From Branchiostoma floridae (lineage: Eukaryota > Chordata > Leptocardii > Amphioxiformes > Branchiostomatidae): 64,000 nucleotides of DNA. The translations under genes were made by a program, and so were the position numbers. The notes under the pieces were generated by a model, which saw nothing but the letters and a program-made list of their open reading frames with translations, ran no database searches and had not been told where the DNA came from. Below, piece after piece: positions 22,101 to 30,278 of this stretch; the stretch's first letter is position 1; every line of letters begins with the position of its first letter. The stretch spans positions 22,314,882-22,378,881 of the forward strand of contig NC_049988.1 in the NCBI RefSeq assembly GCF_000003815.2. Direction: 5' to 3'.

Positions 22101-25100
22101 ATAGGTGAAGAAAAGTACAGTCCCAGTCCCTAAAACAGACACAAAACTGGACAATGACAGTATCAAAATAGGTCAAGAACAGTACAGTTCGTCTCATCAC
22201 TAAAACAGACACAAAACAGGACAATGTCAGTATCAAAATAGGTTCAAAATAGTACAGTTCCTCTCACTGAACCAATGAATAAAAGGATAAATATTATTGT
22301 TGTGTTTCTCGCTTTAAGTGTTTATCTATGGCCAGTATATTATGTGCTCCAGACTAAAACAAAAGGTCAATTTCTTTGTTTACACTTTCCTTATGCACAA
22401 CGACTCAGCAATGCATATATCACTAGTCAAGGGGTGAGGTACATAGAACTTGTTAAGAAACTTCCAACTCGGAAGTTAGACTTTGGGGTCGTTCCAATAC
22501 GATAAAAGGGACCCCAGCACAAGCATCCAAAACGAAATTCAATTTCTTTGTCTTTATTGTGATCAATCGTGGACAGTTCGATTCAATTCAATAACTGCAA
22601 AGGTATGAGAATGTTTTAGCAAACAAACGTTGAACGACTGCGCCTGCGCCATGACCTGGCAAGCCCCTGCCCTTCCCACTCGTTCGATTTCTCACAAGGT
22701 CACATGGCGAAATTTTAAATTCACTATTTAATCGAGAATTTATCGAAGTATAGTGGCTTAAGAGGCTGAAAGATTTTATGGCACACCAAAAGTTATAAGT
22801 GGTGTTTGAATGAATGATTTTATTTGTAAAAAATTGCAGCTTGGTAGCTGAATTGCGAGTTACATTACACTAATTGTGGGTTATCTCCACATACATAAAT
22901 TAACACAATCATCGTGAGTAAAACTAGGCTATTGAATCTCTGCATAAATCTACACGGTATATTCCGACAGTTTACACAGACATTGACTAAGATACACTTT
23001 CGGACACTAGTCGCCACTTGCATACAGTAGATCTAAGGCACGTGGGATGAAGGACAACGCATGTCTTTTAGTCTTGCTGATCATTGTTGCACGATATGGT
23101 CTTCTGTTGCGTAGACCGTAGTGAGTATCCGTGGGGCTGGTTAAGAATGCCCAGAGTGGAGAAGACTCATCCTGAAGGGTATGTTCAAGAGTTCTCAGTG
23201 TAGCTCTCTCGCGTCTACTAGCTAGTGTTGGACAGATTTTGACGCTTTTGAACAGATTCAAGAGAGTCCGAAAGATGATTTGGTTTTGTTTAAGTTTATT
23301 GGAAACTCTTGCCCAAGAGCTAGATAGTGTTGAACAATATAGCATGTCTCTTCTCCAGTTAGTCTAAAAGCTAAGTTTTCTACATTCTAACTTATTGGGT
23401 TCCACTTCATTTTCTGAGACAGTGGAAGACGAAGGATCTCTCCGTTTCTGTTATGTGTTGGGTTTGTGATGTTAGAAGGAAAATAGCTTTCATTTGAAAT
23501 ATCTAAAAACGCGGAGAAATTATCGTGGAATTTTTTTGTCTATTTGTAGGGTCAATTTCTTGTGTGATCGTAGAAGGAACAGTTTGGGATTAGATGTATT
23601 TTGTTTTCCACCATGTTTAACATGCAATATTTACAGATTCTTACGCACACAGGTTACTTCAGTTCAACTCAGTTATTAGCTTCGCCAAGAAGCTTATGTT
23701 TTTGCCGACTTGGGTCTGTATGTAGGTCAACAGGATATAACTCGAGAAATTGTGGATGGAACTTTTTTTATTTTTTGCAGGTGTGTAGCGGTTGTTTAAA
23801 GGCATGCCTAGTTCGAAAATGGGTTACCTGGCGTTTTCCTATGGTACATTAGCGAGCTTGGTATTTTTTTTGGTGTTTTTCGGGAGGCATAAGTCAAAAT
23901 GTAGCTGGGCGATTTCCACGATATTTGGCAGGTCTGTAGCGGCTGTGGAAAGGATTGCCATGTGCGAGAATGGTTTAGCTATCTTTTACCTATGGTGCTG
24001 TAGCTGGCTTTGTATGTAAGTGCGTTTGTCTGTAAGCAAGATAACTCGAGATGCTCTTGATGGATGTTAATGATATTTGGTTGATAGGTAGGGGACACAG
24101 AAAGGAAGGTCAAGTTCGATAATGGGCCTCCTGGCAAATTGTTTTGGTACTGCAAGTGAGCATCAAAGTTTGCGCCTAAATTTTCCAGAAGTGCCAGGTT
24201 CGTGATTTTTTACTGGTGGATAGCTGTTGGTACTAGGAGTCAATGGTCTAATTTTGGGCCCCCTAGCAGCTTGTTTGGAATTGCAGTGGGTGTTATATTT
24301 CGTAACTTTTTAGATGGATAACTCCTGAGGGGATTGATGGATCTTTTTTGTTTTTGGTAGGTAGGTACTTTGGATGATTATCAACATAATGAGATGCAAA
24401 TTATATAAATCACTCTGTATTTAATATAATTACTTAGGGAAACTTCTATAACGGTTGAAAAATACTTGTGACGGAGTCACCTGAAAGGACTTGAATCGAC
24501 CCATAGATGTCTAAAAATAGAGAAGAAGTAGGTCAAAGGAGCCAGTGGAAGCAGGGGCTCCCTGATAAACAGACTGGAAGCATGAAATTCTGATTGACCA
24601 GGGATGTTACTAGGTCATCCGTGTACTATTCCGCCAGGATGGAGTCTGGTAGAGACTACTGGCTGAAAAATGCCTATAAATGGTCATGGTTCATGTTAGC
24701 AAAATACAAAGCCTGACCGTGTCCAACACGTATCTATAAAATTAAGCAATTAAATAGCTTGCTGAATTGATGTCAATACGACGGCACACAGCAAAGGATT
24801 CATAGCAGTTGAAATATAACATATCTATATACAAGTGTTGCTTATATCTATATACAGATCAACAATAAAAGCAACACTATATCATGGGAACGGTAAAAAT
24901 GTAGTAGAGGGAACTTGACGAATATCACTTGATATAAAGATGTAGAGCTAATATCTACGAGACACTTCAGGTGTATTTTCTTATGATGGACTGCAAGGAA
25001 ACTTGGTGTTCCATGTGCCAGTAACACTACATGGGTCTAAACAAACGAATAAGTACTATGTAAAGTCAGTAATATAACATAATTGAACAATGACGGCTTG

Positions 25101-26809
25101 TAACACATAGTACTTACATCTGTGAACTAGGTTAAAACAACAAGTGACCAAGTGCTGGGACAAGACAAACCCAACATGTTGAAGAACAGCACTTAGGTCA
25201 AAAGGGTCACCGTCAATTATCCACGCATTCCTCAACTCTTAACAGAGATGTCATGTTGTAAGGGAAAGGTCGGCTAGAAAGAACTGACATCATTGCGAGA
25301 AATACAAATCGCCAAAGGTGACAGGCGGCTGTCATCGGACAGTCGCAGAAATCATAACCTTGGACTCTGTAAAATACCTCTGACTTAACTCGCGACTGCA
25401 AAACTTTACTTTCTATTTTCATGAGATTGAAACAAACGTTCACCAAGGCGGGGGTCGTAGCAATCCTTACATATGGCCCTTAGATGACCCTTGGTGAGTT
25501 AAAAAGTTCCGTAAATTGGAAGGAACAACTGTTACAGTGGCCGGGGTTTGGTGAGTGACGAATGCAATTATCGGCGTGACTTCCTGTGGTTTCCAGGTTT
25601 CCAAGACCTACCCACATACCAAATATCACTTCAATCCATTCAGCCGGTCTTCAATTTGCTGGTTTCTACATACATACATACATACATACATACATACATA
25701 CAAACGCTACCCAAAACATAACCAGCTCTCCGAAAGTAATTATGACAACACAAAATAGAACAGTAACCTCATACCTGTACAAATTGTTCTGATTATGCAA
25801 AGACATTCATTCACATCGCCAAAACATTTGCTGCATTATGTACACCGACAGAATAGACTAATCTACTCACAATGTTCATAATCCAACCAACCACTACATG
25901 ATGTGACTAGATAACATATGGACTTATACACATTAATCATTCAAAAAGAACTATCTTCCATAGAAATTGTTTATTTGGCGAAGATATGTGTTCGAGGAAC
26001 TCTAGTTAGGTAGTGATCTAGCAAATACACCTGAGATCACTGTCAGGTGACTTACAGGTGTGTACTTGACGTCAAGGTCCATTCTAGCTACGTCATGAAT
26101 CATATAAAGTGCACAAATAGGCATTTTTTAAAACTTTATAATAGAGTTCTTTGAAAAAATTATGCTCTCACTAGCGTGGGACTCCGCCTGTTGGTTAAGC
26201 CATTTCTATTTTTGTAAACGAATGACGTACGTACGCAAATCTCCAAGCAAATCCTACGGTGCCATAAGATAGTATCAAAGCTGGCCAAGGAGTGTAGCCG
26301 GCCATAGGTTAGCCTCCTTCACCGGCGTCTCTGGGAGCCTTGGCTAGCCAAAAGGAGTCAAACAGGCACCGTTCGCATACAAACTAGCTATATACTCGTA
26401 GGCAGCTATCTTATGCTACCGTAGGATCTGCTTGGAGATTAGCGTACGCACCTACCCTGAGAATGTGGATAGTTCGTTAATCGACTAATGACAAATGTAG
26501 AAAGAAAGGAAAGGATAAGTCCGTAAAGAAGAGGACAAGTCCGTACGCACCTCCCCTGAGGATGTGGATGGGCTCCGAGTCTCCCGGCTTCTCCCGGCGG
26601 CAGCACCCTCCCCCTCTCCCGGGCGCACTCACGTGGATGTCCGCCCACCGGAGCGTGATCCGGTCCCGATCGCCCACGGCCACGGGCACCGGGGAGCCTC
26701 TGCCAACTGGGCGGGCGGGGGAGCCGTTCCTCACCGGCGACAGCGAGCCGTTGGCTGCCGGTTTGGGGTTGCCCGATAGGAGAGCGGTCCGTTCCGTTGG
26801 GTCTTCCAT
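7178..26809 (-). CDS. ABCG half-transporter, white-like clade, 20 coding exons (one cut by assembly gap)
   Basis: Coding exons, 5' to 3' on the minus strand: 26809-26551, 21247-21199, 18838-18760, 18179-18072, 17463-17392, 16753-16726 (runs into the N gap), 16171-16005, 15430-15359, 14765-14663, 14258-14178, 13863-13835, 13093-12988, 11699-11568, 10705-10613, 10159-10102, 9910-9833, 9420-9315, 8553-8453, 7738-7668, 7276-7178. Phases agree at all joins that can be checked. The visible part is 620 codons, so ~655-660 residues with the missing piece, right for a half-transporter of one ATPase domain followed by six membrane segments. Walker A is SGAGKST, the Q-loop region is YVQQDDLF, Walker B is [15 protein letters not shown], and the switch His is in TIHQPSSE; the LSGGE signature must lie in the gap. 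The SFMA context is white-like rather than ABCG1/2/5/8-like. It needs a partner (white-type proteins heterodimerise). An in-frame ATG at 26866 is an alternative start. Confidence 0.93.
7765..8452 (-). repeat. Degenerate tandem array of the exon-18 donor junction of the ABCG gene
   Basis: The intron after exon 8553-8453 is filled by degraded copies of the exon's own 3' end and donor. The plus-strand core (T)TACTGATGTT(A/G)GTGACAG, then GTGACCACTGGTTGAT, recurs at about 7780, 7890, 8035, 8090 and 8270, joined by GATAAGTTATTGAAAGTTGA filler. The unit is roughly 60-120 bp. The true donor is at 8452. Confidence 0.6.
10204..10320. repeat. Minisatellite, ~20-bp unit CTGTAGTGTCTGTACCCC
   Basis: Six or so imperfect head-to-tail units of (A/G)TAGTGTCTGTACCCCCT lie between ABCG exons 14 and 15 (10613 and 10159). 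It has no relation to a splice site that I can see. Confidence 0.75.
10481..10612 (-). repeat. Two extra copies of the ABCG exon-14 3' end with donor site
   Basis: The true exon ends at 10613 with ...[16 protein letters not shown]. The same 3' piece with an intact GTAGG donor is repeated at 10529 ([10 protein letters not shown]) and 10481 ([10 protein letters not shown]), offsets of 84 and 48 bases. The reading frame of each piece is open up to the donor. Neither copy has a clear acceptor of its own. Confidence 0.75.
10888..10979. mobile_element. Short foldback MITE with TAGCCTCTACC(A/C)GGCT ends
   Basis: TAGCCTCTACCCGGCT at the left is the near-perfect inverted match of AGCCTGGTAGAGGCTA at the right, 91 bp apart. 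The same terminal motif is seen at 27953-28166 and singly near 20733 and 24645, so it is a dispersed family. Confidence 0.6.
11022..11567 (-). repeat. Two extra partial copies of ABCG exon 13 with donor sites
   Basis: The true exon is 11699-11568 ([10 protein letters not shown]...IFSVIN|GTGAGT). A copy ending at 11428 keeps the GTGAGTA donor but has lost ten bases (TCATGCTGAC region), so its frame is broken. A further copy ending at 11022 reads openly as [20 protein letters not shown] + VIS before GTGAGTG. Both copies share a new 5' part (CATCCTTTCCATCCTTAACA) unlike the true exon, so one copy derives from the other. Offsets are 140 and 406 bases. Confidence 0.78.
12113..12987 (-). repeat. 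158-bp tandem array carrying the ABCG exon-12 3' half and its donor, 5 extra copies
   Basis: Donor-adjacent exon bases fall at 12988 (true exon), 12830, 12672, 12514, 12356 and 12203: four exact 158-base steps and one of 153. The three middle units are almost identical. Every unit holds AACATCAGAGACCCC...GGACAGGACAGGCCATC directly before a consensus GTAAGC donor, and most have TAATCTACAG just before AACATC. From that CAG to the donor is 48 bases (16 codons, [16 protein letters not shown]) in the same phase as the true exon. The oldest-looking unit is the last (12203), with several changes. Confidence 0.9.
13112..13486 (-). mobile_element. tRNA-derived SINE flanked by a ~57-bp direct repeat
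   Basis: The core, 13170-13430 on the minus strand, begins with GTGCGACCGCGTGGCGCAAT. It has an intact A box (TGGCGCAATCGG, 13418-13407) and B box (GAGTTCGAATCC, 13370-13359), so a pol III promoter derived from a tRNA, followed by a ~190-bp unrelated body with TCTCGAAAGACAATGG. The anticodon arm is degenerate, so it is not a tRNA gene. It is flanked by TATTAGG(T)...CAGAAGGCACCAG(C/T)ATACAGTT at 13115-13170 and 13434-13486. That is far longer than a normal target-site duplication. Confidence 0.7.
14848..14913 (-). repeat. Extra copy of the ABCG exon-9 acceptor and 5' end
   Basis: The acceptor CCCAG|TGTTGG and about 55 bases of exon 9 are repeated 148 bases upstream of the true exon (14765). 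The copy reads [21 protein letters not shown] against [21 protein letters not shown], with the phase conserved. After QTLA it diverges (AATGTATGAG), where a weak GT donor could occur. Confidence 0.75.
15078..15212. mobile_element. Foldback MITE, ends GGGCTAGCC / GGGCTAACC
   Basis: A ~125-bp GC-richer insert between CCCGAGGGCTA repeats (15088 and 15202) has CACCACCTAGGAGGGTGGGG and AACCCC(A)ACC near its centre, suggesting a hairpin. The CGAGGGCTA duplication at both sides looks like part of the termini or a target duplication. Confidence 0.4.
15528..15640 (-). mobile_element. Possible retroelement 3' end
   Basis: On the minus strand the sequence ends in GAATAAATTCAAACTCAAGC, resembling the short-repeat tails of the LINE copies elsewhere in this window (22805, 62700). 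There is no coding match. Weak evidence. Confidence 0.25.
16172..16625 (-). repeat. ~50-bp degenerate tandem array of the ABCG exon-7 acceptor junction
   Basis: The true exon starts at 16171 after GTTCTAG with GTCCTGACGAACCCGCCCCT (VLTNPPLMF). Immediately upstream, about nine degenerate units repeat GAACATCAGAGGCGGGTTGG + TCAGGACCTAGAACGGAC on the plus strand, that is, acceptor plus the first ~30 exon bases. Starts lie near 16186, 16217, 16265, 16316, 16375, 16426, 16483, 16524 and 16565. Several keep TTCTAG|GTCCTGA. The array runs into the assembly gap. Confidence 0.8.
16626..16725. other. Assembly gap (100 N)
   Basis: Exactly 100 N, the usual placeholder for a gap of unknown size. It interrupts ABCG exon 6 after MGLSKCADT and hides the segment that must encode the ABC signature LSGGE and lead into [13 protein letters not shown]. 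It lies between two splice-junction repeat arrays, which probably caused the failure to assemble. Confidence 0.95.
16754..16965 (-). repeat. Degenerate extra copies of the ABCG exon-6 acceptor and 5' end
   Basis: The true exon starts at 16753 ([35 protein letters not shown]). Upstream copies start at 16833 ([31 protein letters not shown]), 16882 (CATAG|ATAGTCCAGTCGAAATG) and about 16965 (CCTGTCTGTAGAAGTGTGCG, acceptor lost). Offsets are about 80, 49 and 80 bases. Decay increases with distance from the exon. Confidence 0.7.
18180..18445 (-). repeat. Degenerate copies of the ABCG exon-4 acceptor junction
   Basis: Upstream of exon 4 (start 18179) the plus-strand motif GATGTTCTTTCCGATTTGCT...CACCTGTATGACC + AAATATGGAATCGTTAG recurs about four times, near 18200, 18270, 18325 and 18385. 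Each copy covers the first exon bases (QQIGKNIT on the minus strand), a decayed acceptor and the adjoining intron. Confidence 0.6.
19145..19385 (-). mobile_element. Possible LINE 3' end in ABCG intron
   Basis: CATTCATTCATTCA at 19153 on the plus strand is a GAATGAATGAATG tail on the minus strand, preceded by AATAAATATAGACC. This matches the pattern of LINE 3' ends with short tandem tails (compare 22805). No coding remnant is readable. Confidence 0.3.
20465..20640. mobile_element. Palindromic foldback element with TCTCCAAGCAGA ends
   Basis: Left arm TAGTCTCCAAGCAGACCCTA + AGGTGCCTTAGAGATAGTATCAAAGCTGG is inverted almost perfectly at the right as CCAGCTTTGATACTATCTCT + AAGGCACCGTAGGGTCTGCTTGGAGACTA. 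Arms are ~75 bp with a short GGCACCGGTGCC centre. The ends match those at 26243 and 29042, defining one family. It lies in ABCG intron 2. Confidence 0.8.
20940..21170. repeat. Interspersed repeat of the CTTCGCCAAG...ATAACTCGAGAA type
   Basis: TACCTTCGCCAAGGGGGTTATG, GTATAACTCGAGAAC, GATATTCTGTCAGTGGGTAG and GGGCCTCCTAGCGGCTTGTT also occur, in the same order and diverged, at 23680-24330. This is a dispersed family of unknown class inside ABCG introns; no protein is encoded. Confidence 0.5.
21248..22272 (-). repeat. Minisatellite of 67/70-bp units derived from the ABCG exon-2 acceptor
   Basis: About fifteen units begin directly at the exon-2 acceptor (21247). Two unit types alternate irregularly: 67 bp (...TACAGTCCCAGTCCCTAAAA) and 70 bp (...TACAGTTCGTCTCATCACTAAAA), each continuing CAGACACAAAACAGGACAATG. 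The true junction reads TTCCGCTCACTGAAACACAC on the plus strand. The 70-bp type is its degenerate copy, including a TTTTAG acceptor and the first ~15 exon bases. Adjacent units are nearly identical, so the array is young. Confidence 0.85.
22805..23345 (-). mobile_element. Non-LTR retrotransposon fragment, ORF2 C-terminus and 3' tail
   Basis: The minus-strand ORF 23345-23007 (112 codons) reads like the post-RT C-terminal tail of a LINE ORF2: [34 protein letters not shown], then the basic [20 protein letters not shown] segment. It is followed by ~200 bp of 3' UTR and an AATAAAATCATTCATTC tail at 22825-22806. It is 5'-truncated and inserted in the ABCG intron 1. The family match is from memory of such tails; confidence in LINE is good, in the clade low. 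Confidence 0.65.
23680..24335. repeat. Second copy of the CTTCGCCAAG/ATAACTCGAG interspersed repeat
   Basis: AGCTTCGCCAAGAAGCTTATG at 23680, GATATAACTCGAGAAATTG at 23732 and AAGATAACTCGAGATG at 24039 are followed by GATATTTGGTTGATAGGTAG and GGGCCTCCTGGC. It looks like two or three tandem, diverged units of the family at 20940. Confidence 0.5.
25669..25703. repeat. (CATA)n microsatellite
   Basis: About eight perfect CATA units in ABCG intron 1. Confidence 0.95.
26243..26440. mobile_element. Degenerate foldback element of the TCTCCAAGCAGA family
   Basis: ATCTCCAAGCAAATCCTACGG + TGCCATAAGATAG at the left is inverted as CTATCTTATGCTACCGTAGG + ATCTGCTTGGAGAT at the right. It is diverged from the copy at 20465. 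It abuts the duplicated exon-1 donor at 26451. Confidence 0.75.
26442..26550 (-). repeat. Extra copy of the ABCG exon-1 donor junction
   Basis: The true donor region CATCCTCAGGGGAG|GTGCGTAC (exon end 26551) is copied 99 bases downstream as CATTCTCAGGGTAG|GTGCGTAC (26452). The copy keeps a full GTGCGT donor and ~25 exon bases. Confidence 0.7.
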
Positions 26810-27952
26810 GGCTTCTAAATTCCAACTCACGAGGCACGTAATCTTAAACTGAACTTTACAGTTCACGAAAGTTTGACCTGTTAGACTTTAGCCTACACAC
26901 CAGACGTCACTGCAGGTGATTTATATCGCCGTTTTCCCCCTCAAATAATGCACTGATATATATTTTACGCCGGAAGGTGGTTATACTGGCTATACAAAGA
27001 TAAAGATAAAGATACTGTGTGTTGTCATGATGCTTCTTAGTCAAACCTCGATTCAGCACTTAAGGGACGGAGGAAAATGCTTTCTGGGGACAGGTGGTTG
27101 CTTAGGATCGGTTGGGGTTGTATGTAAAAATAGACGGTGCTGTTTCCATGTGGCTTGTGAATAGTGGTGGTTGCCCGGCCGGACTTGACTAGACTGTATT
27201 TTCTACAACATTTACAAAGACATCGGCAAAACACAAGCAAGATGATATTAGGTGATACTAAGCAAAGTAGTCACAACTTAAGATACCCCTTTCGGGGCCT
27301 GTTTCCGAGACTACTATAATATTTGCCGTGGCGTCAGTTAGGTAGCGGATCGAAGTCCAACTTTCAGTTGAGTCAATAGATTTTCTGTTGCGTAAGTTAT
27401 GTCATTCTTTTGTTGCGTAATTTGTGTAATGACACGGAATTTGGACTGCATTCCTCCTAACATCACAGAAACCATACAGTACAGATAAATCTGGGAACTT
27501 CGTCTTCCACTGAAAAAAAGGAGTTGAATTCAATAACTTATAGAGTCAATGTAGACTAGAGCAGCTATATGCTATGTCGCACATTGTTCTTCATTATATG
27601 TTCTTTTTTCCTCCTGATAACTGCACAGAAACCACACATTACAGATAAACTGTCTCAGGAAAAATGAGTCGAACTCAACAAGTTAGAGAATCTAGAGTCA
27701 ATATTTAGACTAGAGCAGTCACATGCTATGTTGTACATTGTTCTCCGTTATTTGTCATTTCTCGTCGTGAGACAAGCACTTCCAATTAGCCCTCGGACGA
27801 GAGCAATTGTGGCTTATGTGTAGTTTTCGGCCTTATATGTCACGCTTTTTTAAGCCAATAAAACGGCTGTGAGTCGACGATGTAACCCTTGAGGTGGGTT
27901 CCCCGGCGTGCGTATATATATTTAAATCCGTATGAGGTCCGTATGGAAGTCT

Positions 27953-28166
27953 TAGCCTCTACCAGGCTCCACAAGGCGCTGAAAAAAAGAAATTGGACAA
28001 ATATAGCCAGATAAAACATACCAGCGGAGATAACTGGTCGCAAACTTGTACTATAGTCTATACTAGCACTCCACGGTCCGGACAGCTAATTCCTCTGGCA
28101 TCTTTTGTGTCTATATTTGTCCAATTTTTACCATTTTTCCAGCAAACTGCGGACCCTGGTAGAGGC
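27953..28166. mobile_element. MITE with GCCTCTACCAGG(C/G)TCC ends
   Basis: TAGCCTCTACCAGGCTCCAC at the left matches inverted GGACCCTGGTAGAGGCAA at the right. An inner inverted pair, AATTGGACAAATATAG and CTATATTTGTCCAATTT, confirms a foldback structure of ~214 bp. Same family as 10888. Confidence 0.7.
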
Positions 28167-29041
28167 AAGGACGTTTGATGTATAGGCTAAAAATGGACTG
28201 AACTGAACAATTCCACAAGGACCTCATACGGACTTTGACATATAAACGCACGTGGGAACCCGTCTTTACAGCACATCCTAAGGCAACTGGACAAACGATC
28301 CATCGTAAAATCTGATCTGTTCTTTTACAACTGAAAAGTGAGAAGTTGAATGTATCCAACGATATTTCATATCTGGAAACTGTACTTCTTCAACATGTTC
28401 TGTTCTGACCTGTAGTTGTGCAATAAAGGTCTTCATTAATTTATTCATCCATTCATTCATTCACTAATTGCAAATAATGGCAAGGCGCAAATACAGTACA
28501 GTAGCGATGTGTTACACAGTATTTATTCTATTCTGAAACCTGACCACTACTATATCTCCGCGACTCAACCTCTGCTTTGAGAATAGATTTATTCGTCACG
28601 TGGACGAAAAGGTTGTTGTAGATCGACAAGGATCAAAGGTTGAATCTACCATGACGTCACTGGAAACCGTACAACGAAAATCGCACGTACGCCAAGTACG
28701 ACTGCCCTCTAGCGAGCGGTCACAGAAGTGCGTGTATTGAAGTCCGTTTGAGTTCCATATTTAAAGTTTTTTTTTTGTATTTAGGTAAAATTTGCGGTCG
28801 AAAAAAAGTCGTCTTTTCGGTACGATTACCAGACTTTTCAGTAGAAATAAATGTCAAACACAATTCTATTTACTGCAAACCAAAGGTATTGTATCAATGT
28901 AACTCATAAGGACTTGGCTATACGCACTTGTGTCAGTGTTCTTAAACAATCAGAGTTCAAACATCACGGTCAAAGTCTACATTTTTACAAAACTTGTAGC
29001 TCACCATACGGGTTTTCAGCTTTCTTGGTGCATATCACTTA

Positions 29042-29243
29042 CTCTCCAAGCAGAGGTTAGGCTACGGCTGTTTTTAACGTTATTTTTAGTCGTTTTTATC
29101 GGGCTTTCAATTTTTTATTTTATCTTGCTGTCTCAAAACCTAACACCGGACACAGCAAGATAAAATACAAAATAGAAAGCCCGATAAAAACGACTAAAAA
29201 TAACGTTACAAAACAGCCGGAGCCTAACCTCTGCTTGGAGAGT
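29042..29243. mobile_element. Near-perfect palindromic MITE with 9-bp target duplication
   Basis: Arms of ~90 bp (CTCTCCAAGCAGAGGTTAGG at the left, CCTAACCTCTGCTTGGAGAG at the right) enclose a short loop. CATATCACT flanks it at 29031-29039 and 29246-29254, a probable target-site duplication. The near identity of the arms means recent insertion or arm conversion. Confidence 0.85.
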
Positions 29244-29903
29244 ACATATCACTGGGCACTTAAGCTGGCGAACATTTTGCTAACTAGAGTAAATAGTTTC
29301 AAACTTTGTATCTTCCGGTGCTTTATTGTGAACAATGACATTGTATTTCCGAAGTGTATTTCATCTCCCATTGCATTCCCTGTAACATATTTACATATTC
29401 TTTCTTCTTGACTAGTCTAACTGTACAATCCAACACAAAATTTGGACTCACCAAAATTTCCGACTGAATAGCACCAATCCTTGGAATTAACAATCCACTG
29501 CTGCCGTGACGTCACGCTTTGCAGATAGAACACGTGACTCAGTGAGCAGTGGAGCATAAGTTGCATGAAGTCTATGATGCCCACCGTCTCTATTCAGGAA
29601 TGGTAGTAATGCTCTTCTTTGATACCTCTAGCGTAAAAGTCTGGCTTTATGTCCAAGATTTTAATTTTGTCCAATTTGGGTGAGTCCAATTTTTTTGTTC
29701 GATATTACAGTTAAGCTATGTCAAGAATGACTTCTACCAACACAGATGAACGTTCAAGTTACATTTTCTCTGGTGAATGGTTGCATCTACCTTATGCTAC
29801 TTCTAATGTATGTGTGCTTACTATAAGTTTACATATTGCTGATCTTATATCTAAGTTTTTGGTTTATAGATAATTTTCTATTATGATGATAATATTTTCT
29901 ATA

Positions 29904-30278
29904 CTATCCGATCCATGAACAGGTTCCCCTGGTCAGTACGCCAATGAATAAGGTGTGTTTGGCTAAATATTCGTTCATGGTGAATTTATGTGCAGTAGAA
30001 TAGTCACACTGGTCACACTGGTAGTTATTATTTACCCAGTATGAGTTCTCATATGGTTTGCTAAGTGAGACTTCTGAGTTGCCCTGTACCCACACTCCCC
30101 ACACATGTAGGGCTTATCACCAGTGTGCATGGCTAGATGTTGCTTCAAGGTGGACTTAAGTGCAGCAGAATAGTCACACTGGTCACACTTGTAGGGTTTG
30201 ACACCAGTGTGTTTGGCCACATGTTGGGCCAAACTATTTTTGTGTACAGCAGAATAGTCACACTGGTCACACTTGTAG
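29904..30278 (-). pseudogene. Duplicated, frame-shifted C2H2 fingers downstream of zinc-finger gene 1
   Basis: About five further fingers of the same two types (CDQCDYSAA and CGECGYRA) continue after the stop of the gene at 30279, but in different frames. Two points read ACTGGGTAA instead of ACTGG(T)GA(A/T)AAACCC (30279 and 30055), each giving a stop. The 30041-30180 and 30287-30420 stretches are near duplicates ~240 bp apart, so one broken segment has been copied. Either a decayed C-terminus or, less likely, an intron, since GG|GTAA could act as a donor. Confidence 0.65.

Larger units (their letters stand above)
26810..29880. other. Intergenic region with MITEs, no gene recognised
   Basis: Upstream of the ABCG start I see no exon of recognisable coding quality. 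The ABCG promoter is presumably in 26810-27300, but I find no clear TATA or initiator. Two foldback elements (27950 and 29042) and AT-rich filler make up much of the rest. Confidence 0.5.

Noticed and set aside
23007-23345. Host protein-coding gene at this ORF
   Set aside because: The basic C-terminal pattern, truncated 5' side and short-repeat tail fit a LINE fragment better.
26564-26852. Plus-strand ORFs opposite ABCG exon 1
   Set aside because: GC-rich antisense shadow; the minus-strand frame joins in phase to exon 2.
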